A DNA stretch of 54,996 nt from NCBI GenBank assembly GCA_002779825.1, contig PEVN01000387.1, forward strand, positions 1-54,996, in the 5' to 3' direction. This document shows positions 25,729 through 35,083 of this stretch, in pieces. Numbering within the stretch: the stretch's first letter is position 1; each line of letters begins with the position of its first letter. Source of the stretch: Armatimonadetes bacterium CG06_land_8_20_14_3_00_66_21. GTDB lineage: Bacteria; Armatimonadota; Abditibacteriia; CG2-30-66-41. Both the position numbers and the translations under genes were made by a program. The notes beneath the pieces were generated by a model. The model was not told the DNA's origin and ran no database searches. It saw nothing but the letters and a program-made list of their open reading frames with translations.

Positions 25729-26634
25729 ATGAAGGTCAGACTTGCCGCTTGGGGTTCAATGCTGGGGCTCGTAGCAGTGATCGCTGGATGTGGAGGTGGG
25801 GGGAGTTTGGTGTCGCCGTCTGCGCTCGCGCCCAGCCTCTCTGAGGGGGCCCAATCCACCGCCTCGAACAACTCCGCAACCTCTCGCGCCGTGACCTACG
25901 ACCAAGACGCCAAGCTCATCCTTGCTCAGAAGTGCACTGGCTGCCACGGCTCGGGCAGCAGCATTCCGCTGACGACGCACCAGCAGGCAAAGTCTGTGGC
26001 GAGTAGCGGCCAGTTGGCGCGCGCTGTCAGTTCGGGCGGGGCAATGGCCCAGTACGCAGGCGCGAGCGCGCAGACGCTCCTGGCCTGGGTCGCCCAAGGC
26101 ACGCTGCAGTCGGCTCCGGCCGCTGCGACGACCGTGACGCCGGCGACGCAGCCGACGACCGGGACTGGCACCGAGTCGACGGGAACCGGCCAGTCCCAGA
26201 TGAGCACCTCGTCCGCGGGCGGGACGACGACGACCACTGCGTCAGCGACGCTGACGTACGACCAGGACCTCAAGGCAGTCTTCGACGCCAGGTGCGTTGG
26301 CTGTCACTCCGCGCTGGGCACGTACCAGCAGGCCAAGGCATATGCCGACAGCGGCCGCTTGAAGCAGATGGTCGGCCCAGGCGGCGCAATGGCGCAGTAC
26401 GCTGGTACCGACGCGCAGAAGATCCTCGACTGGATCGCCCAGGGCGCGCCGCAGTCTGCGCAGGGGACGGCGGCCACGCCCACCAACCCAACGGCATCGA
26501 CAGGAGGCTCCACCGGCCAGACTTCGAGCGGGTCGGCGGCCACGGAGGGTGAGTCGGAGCCTGAGCAGGAGATCAGCGGAGCCGGCGAGGGTGGCGCTCC
26601 CGAGACGGACAGAAGCCGCCTTCGTCGCGCCTGA
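25729..26634 (+). CDS. Lipoprotein with two cytochrome-c-like CxxCH domains
   Basis: 301 residues. Signal peptide with lipobox IAGC (Cys 21), then two homologous units. Unit 1 (about 55-130) has CTGCH at 69-73 and unit 2 (about 174-245) has CVGCH at 189-193; each starts YDQD, has HQQAK/YQQAK, then GGAMAQYAG with a Met that could be the second haem ligand, and ends AWVAQG/DWIAQG. A Thr/Ser/Gly linker joins them and a Ser/Glu-rich tail follows. Likely a periplasmic, membrane-anchored dihaem protein for electron transfer. ATG 25729 is preferred over GTG 25717 because of the lipoprotein signal. No redox partner is adjacent. Confidence 0.82.
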   Translation: MKVRLAAWGSMLGLVAVIAGCGGGGSLVSPSALAPSLSEGAQSTASNNSATSRAVTYDQDAKLILAQKCTGCHGSGSSIPLTTHQQAKSVASSGQLARAVSSGGAMAQYAGASAQTLLAWVAQGTLQSAPAAATTVTPATQPTTGTGTESTGTGQSQMSTSSAGGTTTTTASATLTYDQDLKAVFDARCVGCHSALGTYQQAKAYADSGRLKQMVGPGGAMAQYAGTDAQKILDWIAQGAPQSAQGTAATPTNPTASTGGSTGQTSSGSAATEGESEPEQEISGAGEGGAPETDRSRLRRA

Positions 26635-26857
26635 CACGCCTGACCAGTTGACCGCAAGTCGCCCCGGCGCCCGGAGTGCCCTCGTACTGCCTCCGCGGCC
26701 GCCGGGGCGTTTGCGTCTGCCCAACGCTGAAGTCTTCGCGTCGGCCGAACGCTGTGGCCAAGTTGCGGCTGGTCCCGCCACTGGGTCCTTGCAGGGCGAC
26801 AAGGTTGCAGACTGGTCGCGCACATTCCCCGACCCTGTGACCCGGGAGGAAGTCGAG

Positions 26858-27883
26858 ATGTGCGAGAGGGTCTGCGTCGTGAAGTTGGCATTGGTGCTGG
26901 TGGCGGTCGTCTCCCTAATGGCTCCGGGACGAGCGTCCGCTGAGGACCAGTGTGTCGTCCTTGACGGCAAAGAAGGCCCCGGCAAGGGCAAGCATGTCGT
27001 GCTGATTGCGGCCGACGATGAGTACCGGTCGGAAGAACTGATCCCGCAACTGGCGAAGGTCCTGGCGGCACACCACGGTTTCCGGTGCACCGTGCTGTTC
27101 GCGATCAACCCCGAAGACGGGACCATCACGCCGAACTACCAGAAGAACATTCCCGGGCTGGAGGCGCTGGCAACAGCCGATCTTCTGGTGATGTTGGCTC
27201 GGTTCCGGGAACTTCCGGATGAGCAGATGAAGCACATTGTGGACTACACCAACTCGGGGAAGCCGATCATCGGGCTACGAACGGCGACGCACGCGTTCCG
27301 GTACGGCAAAGAGAGCGTCAGCCCCTACGCGAACCTCTCGTGGGACAGCACCACCAACCCCGAGGGCGGCTGGGGACGGGCGGTGCTGGGCGAGACGTGG
27401 GTGAGCCACCACGGGCACCACAACCACGAAAGCACGCGCGGCGTCGTAGCCGACGGTATGGCAGATCACCCAATCCTGAAAGGCGTCGAAGACATCTGGG
27501 GACCTTCGGACGTCTACACGATCCGTTCCCTCACCGGCGACAGCCAACCACTGGTCATGGGGCAGGTGCTCACCGGCATGAGCCCCACTGACCCGCCGAA
27601 CCCAGACAAGGCACTCCTGCCTGTCGCGTGGACCAAGTCATACACTGGCGACACCGGAAAGACCTGCCGCGTGTTCACCACGACCATGGGGCATGCGGGC
27701 GACTTCCAGAGCGAGGGATTCCGGCGGCTCATGGTGAACGGCTGCTACTGGGCCTTGGGCATGGAGGCTGCCATCCCAGCGAAGAGCGAGGTCAGTCTCG
27801 TCGGCAAGTACGAACCCAACGACATCGGCGTGGGCGGGCACAAGCCGGGCTTGCGGCCGTCGGACCACCGCCTGAGCCTGTAG
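26858..27883 (+). CDS. Exported ThuA-like (trehalose-utilisation, GATase-like) protein
   Basis: 341 residues with an N-terminal signal sequence ending ASAEDQ. KHVVLIAADDEYRSEELIP, ATADLLVMLARFRELPDEQM and GKPIIGLRTATHAFRYG follow the ThuA/GATase-I-like fold; WVSHHGHHNHEST and HPILKGV are further ThuA signatures, and TTMGHAGDFQSEGFRRLMVNGCYWALG closes the domain. Such proteins are frequent in planctomycete-like genomes and are linked to sugar modification; the reaction is unproven. GGAGGA stands 7 nt upstream. A 50-nt gap leads to the enolase-superfamily gene, so both may be one operon. Confidence 0.85.
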   Translation: MCERVCVVKLALVLVAVVSLMAPGRASAEDQCVVLDGKEGPGKGKHVVLIAADDEYRSEELIPQLAKVLAAHHGFRCTVLFAINPEDGTITPNYQKNIPGLEALATADLLVMLARFRELPDEQMKHIVDYTNSGKPIIGLRTATHAFRYGKESVSPYANLSWDSTTNPEGGWGRAVLGETWVSHHGHHNHESTRGVVADGMADHPILKGVEDIWGPSDVYTIRSLTGDSQPLVMGQVLTGMSPTDPPNPDKALLPVAWTKSYTGDTGKTCRVFTTTMGHAGDFQSEGFRRLMVNGCYWALGMEAAIPAKSEVSLVGKYEPNDIGVGGHKPGLRPSDHRLSL

Positions 27884-27932
27884 CCGCGCGCGCCGACGGG
27901 TAGATCCCGCTTAGGTCGAGCGGAGGTGTACA

Positions 27933-28976
27933 GTGAAAGTCACCGAGCTTGAGGTCTCAGTCCAGCGGCGCCCGCCGAGCCCTGATCCCATTCGTGACGC
28001 CCTCCAGACTCTTGGTGGCGCCGGTTCGGTTCAGGTTGCCGTCCACACCGATGAAGGCGTCTCAGGAACGGGAGAGGTTGGGTTCGGCCGGATCGCCGGC
28101 GCGCCCGACGCGCTTGGTGCACTCGTCGAACACGAGTTGAGACCACTGGTGCTCGGCAGCGACCCCGCCTGGGTCCGGCAGACGCACGAGGCGATGCTTC
28201 GCGAAACCGAGTACCACGGCTCCTTCGGTCTCGCGATGTTCGGCATCGCCGCCATCGATACCGCCCTGTGGGACTGCCTCGGCAAAGCGCTGGGCGTTCC
28301 CTGCTGGAAGCTGTGGGGGCGGGTTCACGAGCGCATCCCGGCTTACGCCATGGTGGGATGGCTGAACTACCCGGACGGCGAGTTCGCTCGGATCTGTGCC
28401 GAAGCGGTGGAGCAGGGATTCCACGCCGTGAAGGTCAAGGTGGGGTACCCCACGCTGGCCGAAGACGTGCGCCGGATCGAGGTCGCCCGCAGGGCCCTCG
28501 GCGACGACGTGCGGCTGATGGTCGACGCGAACCAATCGCTGACCACTGCCGAAGCGCTCCGCCGCGGGCGGGCGTTCCAGGAGCTGGGTTGCTACTGGTG
28601 GGAGGAGCCGATCCCGGCAGACGATCTGGACGGCTACGCAGAGCTCGCCGACGCGCTCGACATTCCCCTCGCCACCGGCGAGAACCTCTACACCCGCCAC
28701 GACTTCGCCCGCTTCCTGCGACGCGGAGCTGTTGACATCATCCAGCCCGACCTGCGCCGCGGCGGTGGGCCGACCGCACTACTTGATGTCGGCCACCTGG
28801 CCCACGCCTTCCGCATCCCCTACGCCTCCCACGGCGGCGGCCCGGTGCAGCTTAACCTGATGGCGTGCCTGCCGAACGCGCTCTACCTGGAGACGGGCAG
28901 GATTTCGGCCGACTCGCCGATGAAGCTGGAAGACGGGACGGTGAACGTGCCGGAAGGACCGGGGTTCAGTTGGTAG
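27933..28976 (+). CDS. Enolase-superfamily (mandelate racemase/muconate cycloisomerase) enzyme
   Basis: 347 residues. The capping domain is followed by a barrel with KVKVG (catalytic Lys pair), LMVDANQ (metal Asp), YWWEEPI (metal Glu), GENLYTRHDF (metal Glu), DIIQPDLRRGGG (Asp of the His-Asp dyad) and YASHGGGP (His). This set fits the mandelate-racemase subgroup of acid-sugar dehydratases. It likely dehydrates an aldonate or uronate. GTG start at 27933 with CGGAGGTG upstream. Follows the ThuA-like gene. Confidence 0.9.
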   Translation: MKVTELEVSVQRRPPSPDPIRDALQTLGGAGSVQVAVHTDEGVSGTGEVGFGRIAGAPDALGALVEHELRPLVLGSDPAWVRQTHEAMLRETEYHGSFGLAMFGIAAIDTALWDCLGKALGVPCWKLWGRVHERIPAYAMVGWLNYPDGEFARICAEAVEQGFHAVKVKVGYPTLAEDVRRIEVARRALGDDVRLMVDANQSLTTAEALRRGRAFQELGCYWWEEPIPADDLDGYAELADALDIPLATGENLYTRHDFARFLRRGAVDIIQPDLRRGGGPTALLDVGHLAHAFRIPYASHGGGPVQLNLMACLPNALYLETGRISADSPMKLEDGTVNVPEGPGFSW

Positions 28977-29150
28977 GGGACAGGGCGAGAGAGCGTCGAG
29001 CCGACGAGCGGGAGCCGGTGATCCCGCCGAGAACGCGTCGCTACAGCCCAGCTGAGCGGCGCGAGTCGGTCGTTCTCACACTGCGCCGGCAGGGACCACC
29101 GGCCTACGTGTACCTTCCTGAGGGCCGGGCGTCCGCTCCTCCTGGGGCCC

Positions 29151-29840
29151 TTACTTGAGCGGCTTCAGCACCAAGTCCTTGAACTGCACCATCATCGGCG
29201 GGCCGGCGTGGAGCTGCAAGGCGAGGACGCCGGCGCTGGCGGCGGCTTTGCTTTGGTCGTCGAGTTCGATTGTCTGCCGGCCGTTAACGTAGATCCGGAT
29301 GAGGCTGCCCTTCGCGACGATCCGGTACTCGTTCCACTCAGTGGGCTTCAACCCGGCCAGGATCTCGTCTGGTTTGCCGAGGGTTCCGGCCGGCTCGGGG
29401 GCCTCTTTGATCAGCACTTTGGAGCCGACGTTGTCGAGGATGCCGCGGCCGCGCTCTTCGTAGAGCATCCCGAAGTAGGTAGTCGTGGTTGCCATGTCCC
29501 CCTGGTAGCCACCCACGACGAACTTGGCTGGGTCGGCAACCTTGCTGCGGAACTGAATGCCGGAGTTGCCGAAGCCGTTGTCGGGTTCGGTGGTGAACTT
29601 GACCTTGAGCGTCAGCTCGAAGTCGGAGACCTCGCCGCCCTTCCAGATCAGGAAGGTGTTGCCGGGCGCTGGCGTTTCCTTCGTGGTGCGCCCGGTGATA
29701 CAGCCGTCCTGGACGGACCAGAGGTCGGTGTTGCCCTCCCAGCCGGTGAGGTCTTTGCCGTTGAACAACTGCTGCTCCTCCGCGACGGCGCAGGCGCCCG
29801 CGAAGAGCATGGTCAGTAGCACAGCGTAGATTGGTTTCAT
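29151..29840 (-). CDS. Exported DUF1080 (3-keto-disaccharide hydrolase-like) protein
   Basis: 229 residues: signal peptide (IYAVLLTMLFAGACAVAEE), then LFNGKDLTGWEG, WSVQDGCITG, SDFELTLKVKF, NSGIQFRS, EWNEYRIVAKG and IRIYVNGRQTIELDD, the landmarks of the DUF1080 concanavalin-like jelly roll. Members act on 3-keto-glycosides. Last of three leftward genes after the HEAT and Gfo/Idh proteins; a Gfo/Idh oxidoreductase that makes 3-keto sugars next to a DUF1080 hydrolase is a recurrent functional pairing. Confidence 0.9.
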   Translation of the reverse strand: MKPIYAVLLTMLFAGACAVAEEQQLFNGKDLTGWEGNTDLWSVQDGCITGRTTKETPAPGNTFLIWKGGEVSDFELTLKVKFTTEPDNGFGNSGIQFRSKVADPAKFVVGGYQGDMATTTTYFGMLYEERGRGILDNVGSKVLIKEAPEPAGTLGKPDEILAGLKPTEWNEYRIVAKGSLIRIYVNGRQTIELDDQSKAAASAGVLALQLHAGPPMMVQFKDLVLKPLK

Positions 29841-29870
29841 TTGTTGTCTCCTTGCCAGGCGAGGCGGGTC

Positions 29871-32081
29871 CTACTGCCCGGCGTTCTTCTTCGCCACTTG
29901 CCGCAACAGCGCCTTGGCGCGCTTGACGAGGTCGGCGTTCGCAGTGGCCTGCGCGGCTTTCTGCAGCGGCTCCGCGAGCTTGGAGGCGTCGGGACCATCG
30001 ACGAGCTTCTCTGCAACCGCCACGGTTGCGGCGCTTGCTTCGTCTTTGGTGGCGGCGTCGCCCAGGTACGGCGCGATCATGGCCAGCGACTCCGCACTGG
30101 GGATGGTCCCCAAGGCGCCCAACAGGAGTTTCTTCTCGCCGTCGCGCTGGATGAGCGGGACGATTTGCCGGCACAGCGCCAGTCGCTGGTCGGCCGGTGC
30201 TTCCTGAAGGGAGGCCAGCCGCAGGCAGCCGCGGAAGCAGAGCTGCTTCTCGGTGGCGTCGGTGACTGTCTTCGCCAGGTCCAGCAACACGGGCGCTGCG
30301 TCGAGGGTCCGCCACTCACCGAGGGTGCGGACCGCGGTTGAGTGGAGGTCCGCATTCGAGTCGTCGACCGAAGCCCGGACCGTCTGAAGGGCCTTGGTGC
30401 CGCCCACTGCCGACAGGACCCCGAGCAGGGCACACTTCTGAGCCGGCTCGGCATTCGGCAAGGCGGACAATAGCCTCTCCGCGCAGGCTTCTGGGTCGCC
30501 TGTCTGCGCGGCGACAGCACTCAAGGTCTCTTCGGCCGTGTCCAGTTCTTGAGGCACTTTGGCGTTGAGCAGTAGCGCCAGCAGCGCTGGTACGTCGTTG
30601 GTGCCCCCGAGGTCTCGCAGCTTCACGAGCGCGGAGACTCGGACTGCCTGGTCCGGGTCAGCGCCAGCCTTCAGCAGTGCCGCGATGGCGGTCGTCATCC
30701 TGCGCTGGCCGACCAACTCGATCCCGGCCAGCCGCAGGCCCACCTCGGGGCTGCCCACCAGCGTTAGCACTGCGGCGTCGGCTTCCTTACCGGGCACACT
30801 GGCCAGGCTGTCGCGGGCGGCCTGGGCAATCTCACCCTCGGGGCTGCCGATGGCCTCCACCAGCGCCGGCACCACAGAGGCGTCGGCCAGCGGCGGCAGC
30901 GCCTGAAGGGCCGCAACGCGAGTGCTGTTGTCGCCGGTCTTGGTGGCGGAGAGTAGCGCAGGCAGCGCCGCCCGGTCGCCGCGCTTCGCCAGCGCCTGCA
31001 TCAGCAACGGCTGTTGGGCGGCTGGCAGTTTGCTCAGTTCGGCTGCCAGGGCCTTCGTCACGTCCGCTCCGGGCAGCTCCAGCGCCACTCGGAGCGCCGC
31101 CGCAAACATGCACGGCTCGGCGGAGTGGAGTTGCTGCACGAGCAACTTCGCGCCGGCGGCCTGCCGCGCGAGGATCGCTCCGCGCATCGCAGCCACGCGG
31201 ACGCCATCCGGATAGGCAGCTCCGCGCAGCCGATCATAGAACGGCACTGCTTTGTCGCGCTTCCCCTGGGCGGTGAACGCGTCGGCGCAACGCAAGCAGG
31301 CGTCGCACAGTGCAGGCCGAACCGCGGCTGGCGCCTTTCCCAACGCCTCCCCAAGCGCGTCGGCAGCCGCCGGGGTCGCGAGGCTGGACAGTGCCACGGC
31401 GGCTGCCGAGGCGACCTCCGGGTCGGCAGCTTGCAGCAACCCGATCAGCGCGTCCGAGGCCTTGGCGTCGCGCCGCACGCCAACGGAGTTGATCACGCCG
31501 ACCAGCAATGTGCCCTTGACCTTCCCGAGCGCTTCGCGGAGCGCGGCCTCCGCCGCCGAATCCGGGATCGCCTCCAGTGCATAACGGGCCATGTGGGACA
31601 GCTCCGGGTCCGGCAACAACCCGGCCAACATGGGCACAGCCTCCTTGTCGCCAAGGGTCGCCAGTTCGCGGCAGGCGTCGAGCTTCTCCTTGAGCGGGGC
31701 ACCCGCCTTGAGAGCAGCGAGTGACTTGGCCGCACGTTGCTGCGGGGTGAGCGGGGGGATTTCCAGGGACCCGTTCTCGGCAACGATGGCGACCAGTGCC
31801 TTGCCATCCAAGGTGTACTCCACGCGCAGGTGCTTGACGCGGCCGGGAGTGGGGTCGCCTCCAAGGGTCACGTTGCTGGCGGTCAGGGACAACACGCCGT
31901 CCTTGACCATTCCCTTGACCAGCTCCGTGACATCCGCCCCTCCTTCCCCTTCAACCGGTTCGTAGGCGGCACGTTGGATCTCGAACTTGGGCGCGCCAGC
32001 TTGGGCCTCCTCTGCGAACGACCGTGGCGCGCCGGCGAGCAGCAGAGCGGCTGCGACGATGAGTGTGCTTAGTCTCGACAT
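29871..32081 (-). CDS. Exported HEAT-repeat protein
   Basis: 736 residues: signal peptide (LSTLIVAAALLLAGAPRSFA), an N-terminal beta-rich region (ELVKGMVKDGVLSLTASNVT, RVKHLRVEYTLDGK) and then at least twelve HEAT-type helical pairs (for example KEAVPMLAGLLPDPELSHMA, ALPALLSATKTGDNSTRVAA, DASVVPALVEAIGSPEGEIA). A periplasmic scaffold or binding protein; no catalytic residues visible. 62 nt after the Gfo/Idh gene and 30 nt before the DUF1080 gene. Confidence 0.85.
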   Translation of the reverse strand: MSRLSTLIVAAALLLAGAPRSFAEEAQAGAPKFEIQRAAYEPVEGEGGADVTELVKGMVKDGVLSLTASNVTLGGDPTPGRVKHLRVEYTLDGKALVAIVAENGSLEIPPLTPQQRAAKSLAALKAGAPLKEKLDACRELATLGDKEAVPMLAGLLPDPELSHMARYALEAIPDSAAEAALREALGKVKGTLLVGVINSVGVRRDAKASDALIGLLQAADPEVASAAAVALSSLATPAAADALGEALGKAPAAVRPALCDACLRCADAFTAQGKRDKAVPFYDRLRGAAYPDGVRVAAMRGAILARQAAGAKLLVQQLHSAEPCMFAAALRVALELPGADVTKALAAELSKLPAAQQPLLMQALAKRGDRAALPALLSATKTGDNSTRVAALQALPPLADASVVPALVEAIGSPEGEIAQAARDSLASVPGKEADAAVLTLVGSPEVGLRLAGIELVGQRRMTTAIAALLKAGADPDQAVRVSALVKLRDLGGTNDVPALLALLLNAKVPQELDTAEETLSAVAAQTGDPEACAERLLSALPNAEPAQKCALLGVLSAVGGTKALQTVRASVDDSNADLHSTAVRTLGEWRTLDAAPVLLDLAKTVTDATEKQLCFRGCLRLASLQEAPADQRLALCRQIVPLIQRDGEKKLLLGALGTIPSAESLAMIAPYLGDAATKDEASAATVAVAEKLVDGPDASKLAEPLQKAAQATANADLVKRAKALLRQVAKKNAGQ

Positions 32082-32143
32082 GGTGATCTCCCTTGGGTGG
32101 CTGCTGTGGTCGGATCGGTCCTATCGGTCGTTAGCTCCGCCGC

Positions 32144-33529
32144 TCACATGTGCCACGGTTCGCGCATGGCGCGCGACCGGAGGCGGTTCGCTTCCGAGTC
32201 GTTGAGGAACTCTTCTTTGACCGGATCCCACTTCAGGCTGCGCTTCAGCCACATGCAGATATTGGCGGCGTGGCAGGCGGTCATGGCGCGGTGGGCGACC
32301 TCGGCGTTGGCAACCGTCAGGTGGCGGGTGCGAATGCAGTCGAAGAAGTTGCGCACGTGGTTCATCGGGCGCTGGTACTGCGCCGAGTAGTCGCGCACCA
32401 GCTTCCCGAAGTCGGCAAGCAGGGCGGGCGACGAGACCTCCGGGCTGCGGTAGCCGTCGGCGACGGACACCCAACCTTCGGTTCCCTCGAACCGAACGCC
32501 GCAGGAGCCATGCCACCCGCCGAGCTGCAAGACGAGTTGGACGCCGTTGGCGTAGCGGGCGACCATGCCCTCAGCAGTGTCGTTGTTGGGGTACTCATAC
32601 TCCACCGGCGAGGTGTCACCAAGACCGAGGGCAACCTGGCACTGAGCGATGGTGTGGCTGCCCCACTCGCCGATGTTCCCGGTGTGGAAGTCGTAGAAGT
32701 CGCGCCAGCCTCCGCGGACATAGGCGCTGTTGTAGGGCCGCCACGGGCACGGTCCCAGCCACAAGTTCCAGTCGACCTCGTCCTTGGGTGGCTCGGGCTC
32801 GGCCGGCAACCAGTTGTGGCTGGTCATCGAGTTGCCCCACGGGGCCAGGTGGGCGCGAACGGTGTGGATCTTGCCCAGCCTGCCGGTGCGGAGCAACTCG
32901 TTGGCAAAGGTGAAGTTGGCCTCGCTCAGCCGCTGCATGCCGCCTTGGTAGACGCGCCCGTAGCGCTGTTGTGTCGCCACCAGCGCTTGCCCTTGGGCGA
33001 CGGTTATGGTGCCGGGCTTTTCGCTGTAGACGTCTTTGCCCGACTTCATGATCAGCGTGGACGACAGCGCATGCCAGCGGTCACCGGTCGCCGTCAGCAC
33101 CGCGTCGACGTCGGTGCGTTCGGCCAGGAACTCGCGGGGATCCCGGTACATGGCGCAGTCGGTGTTGCCGTACTTGGCGTCGGCCTGGTGCTTGACCTCT
33201 TCGCGCCGGCTCTTCCTGATGTCGCAGATCGCCACGAACTGCACATCTGGTTCGCGAAGCATCCAGGACAGGTCGCTGCCGCCCCGGGAGCCGATGCCGA
33301 TGGCACCCAAGACGATCCGCTCGCTGGGCGCCACCGCGCCGTCTTTCCCCAATGCCGAACCGGGGACGATGTATGGAAACGCCAGCGCGCCCCCGGCAAC
33401 GGCCGCCCGTCTCAATAGTTGCCGCCGGGTCAGCCCCCCGGAGTCGGCAGCACGGCCGGCCGATTGCGCGCTTGCCGCGGTAGATCCCCCCGCGCAGGAC
33501 TTCGGGTCAGGTGAACTGTGCTCAGGCAT
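32144..33529 (-). CDS. Tat-exported Gfo/Idh/MocA-family oxidoreductase
   Basis: 461 residues. TRRQLLRRAAVAGGALAF is a twin-arginine signal after a 33-residue polar lead. The Rossmann fold starts VLGAIGIGSRGG, continues FVAICDIRKSRR, DAVLTATGDRWHA and DVYSEKPGT (the EKP motif). The second domain includes NSMTSHNWLPAE and GEWGSHTIAQC. The protein is likely folded with NAD(P) in the cytoplasm and exported. It probably oxidises a sugar C3 hydroxyl, in line with the co-encoded DUF1080 hydrolase. First gene of the leftward unit, divergent from the PMI-like gene. Confidence 0.9.
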   Translation of the reverse strand: MPEHSSPDPKSCAGGSTAASAQSAGRAADSGGLTRRQLLRRAAVAGGALAFPYIVPGSALGKDGAVAPSERIVLGAIGIGSRGGSDLSWMLREPDVQFVAICDIRKSRREEVKHQADAKYGNTDCAMYRDPREFLAERTDVDAVLTATGDRWHALSSTLIMKSGKDVYSEKPGTITVAQGQALVATQQRYGRVYQGGMQRLSEANFTFANELLRTGRLGKIHTVRAHLAPWGNSMTSHNWLPAEPEPPKDEVDWNLWLGPCPWRPYNSAYVRGGWRDFYDFHTGNIGEWGSHTIAQCQVALGLGDTSPVEYEYPNNDTAEGMVARYANGVQLVLQLGGWHGSCGVRFEGTEGWVSVADGYRSPEVSSPALLADFGKLVRDYSAQYQRPMNHVRNFFDCIRTRHLTVANAEVAHRAMTACHAANICMWLKRSLKWDPVKEEFLNDSEANRLRSRAMREPWHM

Positions 33530-33653
33530 GGGTCAATTCCTCCGGTGGACAAGTTCGCGAAGGCAAGCAGGAGTCCCCTTTTGTTTGGCGAAATCTTCTT
33601 GTCGGCTGCTGCCTGTGTGCGTTGCCAATCCCGTTCTTCGGAGGAGACGAACA

Positions 33654-34907
33654 ATGAGCGCGAAATCAACCATCGACCTGAAGACGCTGTCCAGCAACGT
33701 CGGCCCGGCGGCTGAGGCCGCGCTGGAGCAGAGCGGGGGGCTGTTGCGGCTCGCACCGTGTTGGGTGCCGCGTTCGTTCCTGCATCCCGGCAACCGGCTG
33801 AAGCTCGACCCGCGAGACACCTACGCCTTCGGGCTGGATCGCGGCGGCATCGATGAGCGCTGGTTCGGCTCGACCACTTCCTGCACCAACGACAACCGCA
33901 CCCCGGACGAAGGGCTCAGTTACTGCGTCTTTGAGGACAAACGGTTTCTGCTCACTGATGCTATCGAGGCGGTCGGGCCCCTGATCGTCGGCCAGGACCT
34001 CTGGACGAAGTACCGCCGCTGGCCCATCTACGCGAAGTTCTTCGACAACATGGGGCCGATCCCCCATCACCTACACCAGTCCGACGAGTTTGCCGCTCTG
34101 ACCGGTCAGGAAGGCAAGCCAGAGGCGTATTACTTCCCGGTGCAGCACAACCCGAACGGCAACAACTTCCCCTACACGTTCCTCGGCCTGACGCCGGGCA
34201 CCACCAAGGCGCAACTGCGGAAGTGCCTCGAAGACTGGAACAAAGGCGACAACGGGATTCTCGACCTGTCCCAAGCCTACCGGCTGAAGCCCGGAACCGG
34301 CTGGCTCATCGGCCCCGGCATTCTGCACGCTCCCGGTTCGCTGTGCACCTTCGAGCCCCAGTGGGGGTCCGACGTGTTCGGCATGTACCAGAACCTGGTA
34401 GAGAACCGGGTGGTGCCCTGGTCACTGCTGGTCAAGGACATGCCGCCCGAGAAGCACCACGACCTGGATTTCATCCTCTCGGTGATCGACTGGGAAGCCA
34501 ACCTGGACCCCGACTTCAAAGCGAACCACTACTTGGAACCGATCCCCGTGGCCGACACGGCCTCCGAGGGCTACGTCGACCGCTGGATCGTCTACGGGAA
34601 GATCAACGGCAAGCAGCTCTTCACCGCTAAGGAGCTGACCGTCGGTCCCGGGACCAAGTGCACCGTGCGCGACAACGGCGCCTACAGCCTCGTTGTCCTG
34701 CAGGGCGAAGGCAAGATGAACAACTTGCGCCTGTCGTGCCCGAAGATGATCGGCTTCACCGAGTTGACCGAAGACGAGGTGTTCTGCACCGAGTCGGCAG
34801 CCAAGGCGGGCGTCGCCCTGGAGAACACCTCCGCGACTGAGCCGCTGGTCATCCTGCGGTACTTCGGGCCGGACGCCAACCCCGACGCGCCGGAAGTGGG
34901 CGCGTAG
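33654..34907 (+). CDS. Phosphomannose-isomerase-like cupin protein
   Basis: 417 residues. GPIPHHLHQSDEFAA and GKPEAYYFP contain the metal-binding Gln/His/Glu pattern of type I mannose-6-phosphate isomerases, and GWLIGPGILHAPGSLCTFEP the third His strand; ESAAKAGVALENT closes the C-terminal cupin. Likely an aldose-ketose isomerase for a sugar derivative rather than housekeeping ManA, given its sequence drift and catabolic context. GGAGGAGACG lies upstream of the ATG; the long upstream frame has no conserved content. Confidence 0.75.
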   Translation: MSAKSTIDLKTLSSNVGPAAEAALEQSGGLLRLAPCWVPRSFLHPGNRLKLDPRDTYAFGLDRGGIDERWFGSTTSCTNDNRTPDEGLSYCVFEDKRFLLTDAIEAVGPLIVGQDLWTKYRRWPIYAKFFDNMGPIPHHLHQSDEFAALTGQEGKPEAYYFPVQHNPNGNNFPYTFLGLTPGTTKAQLRKCLEDWNKGDNGILDLSQAYRLKPGTGWLIGPGILHAPGSLCTFEPQWGSDVFGMYQNLVENRVVPWSLLVKDMPPEKHHDLDFILSVIDWEANLDPDFKANHYLEPIPVADTASEGYVDRWIVYGKINGKQLFTAKELTVGPGTKCTVRDNGAYSLVVLQGEGKMNNLRLSCPKMIGFTELTEDEVFCTESAAKAGVALENTSATEPLVILRYFGPDANPDAPEVGA

Positions 34908-34970
34908 CGCGGACCAGAACGGCCGATCAAGGAGCCGGCGTAAGCTAAGCTACGCGCACCCGTCGTCTCC

Positions 34971-35025
34971 GTCGGATTGGTCCCATCAGTCCCCTCATTC
35001 CTATCTGTCCCATCGGTCCGACCGG
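34971..35025. repeat. Degenerate GGTCC/GTCCCATC low-complexity spacer
   Basis: Overlapping words GTCCCATCAGTCCCC, CTGTCCCATCGGTCC and a final GACCGG recur in the gap between two plus-strand genes. The same kind of words occur at 143-158 and around 32108-32130 (GGATCGGTCCTATCGGTCG). Non-coding. Confidence 0.5.
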
Positions 35026-35083
35026 CCCCGCTCACAGCCACCCACTCACCAAACGGGCACCAACCACTCCCAAGGAGACCACG

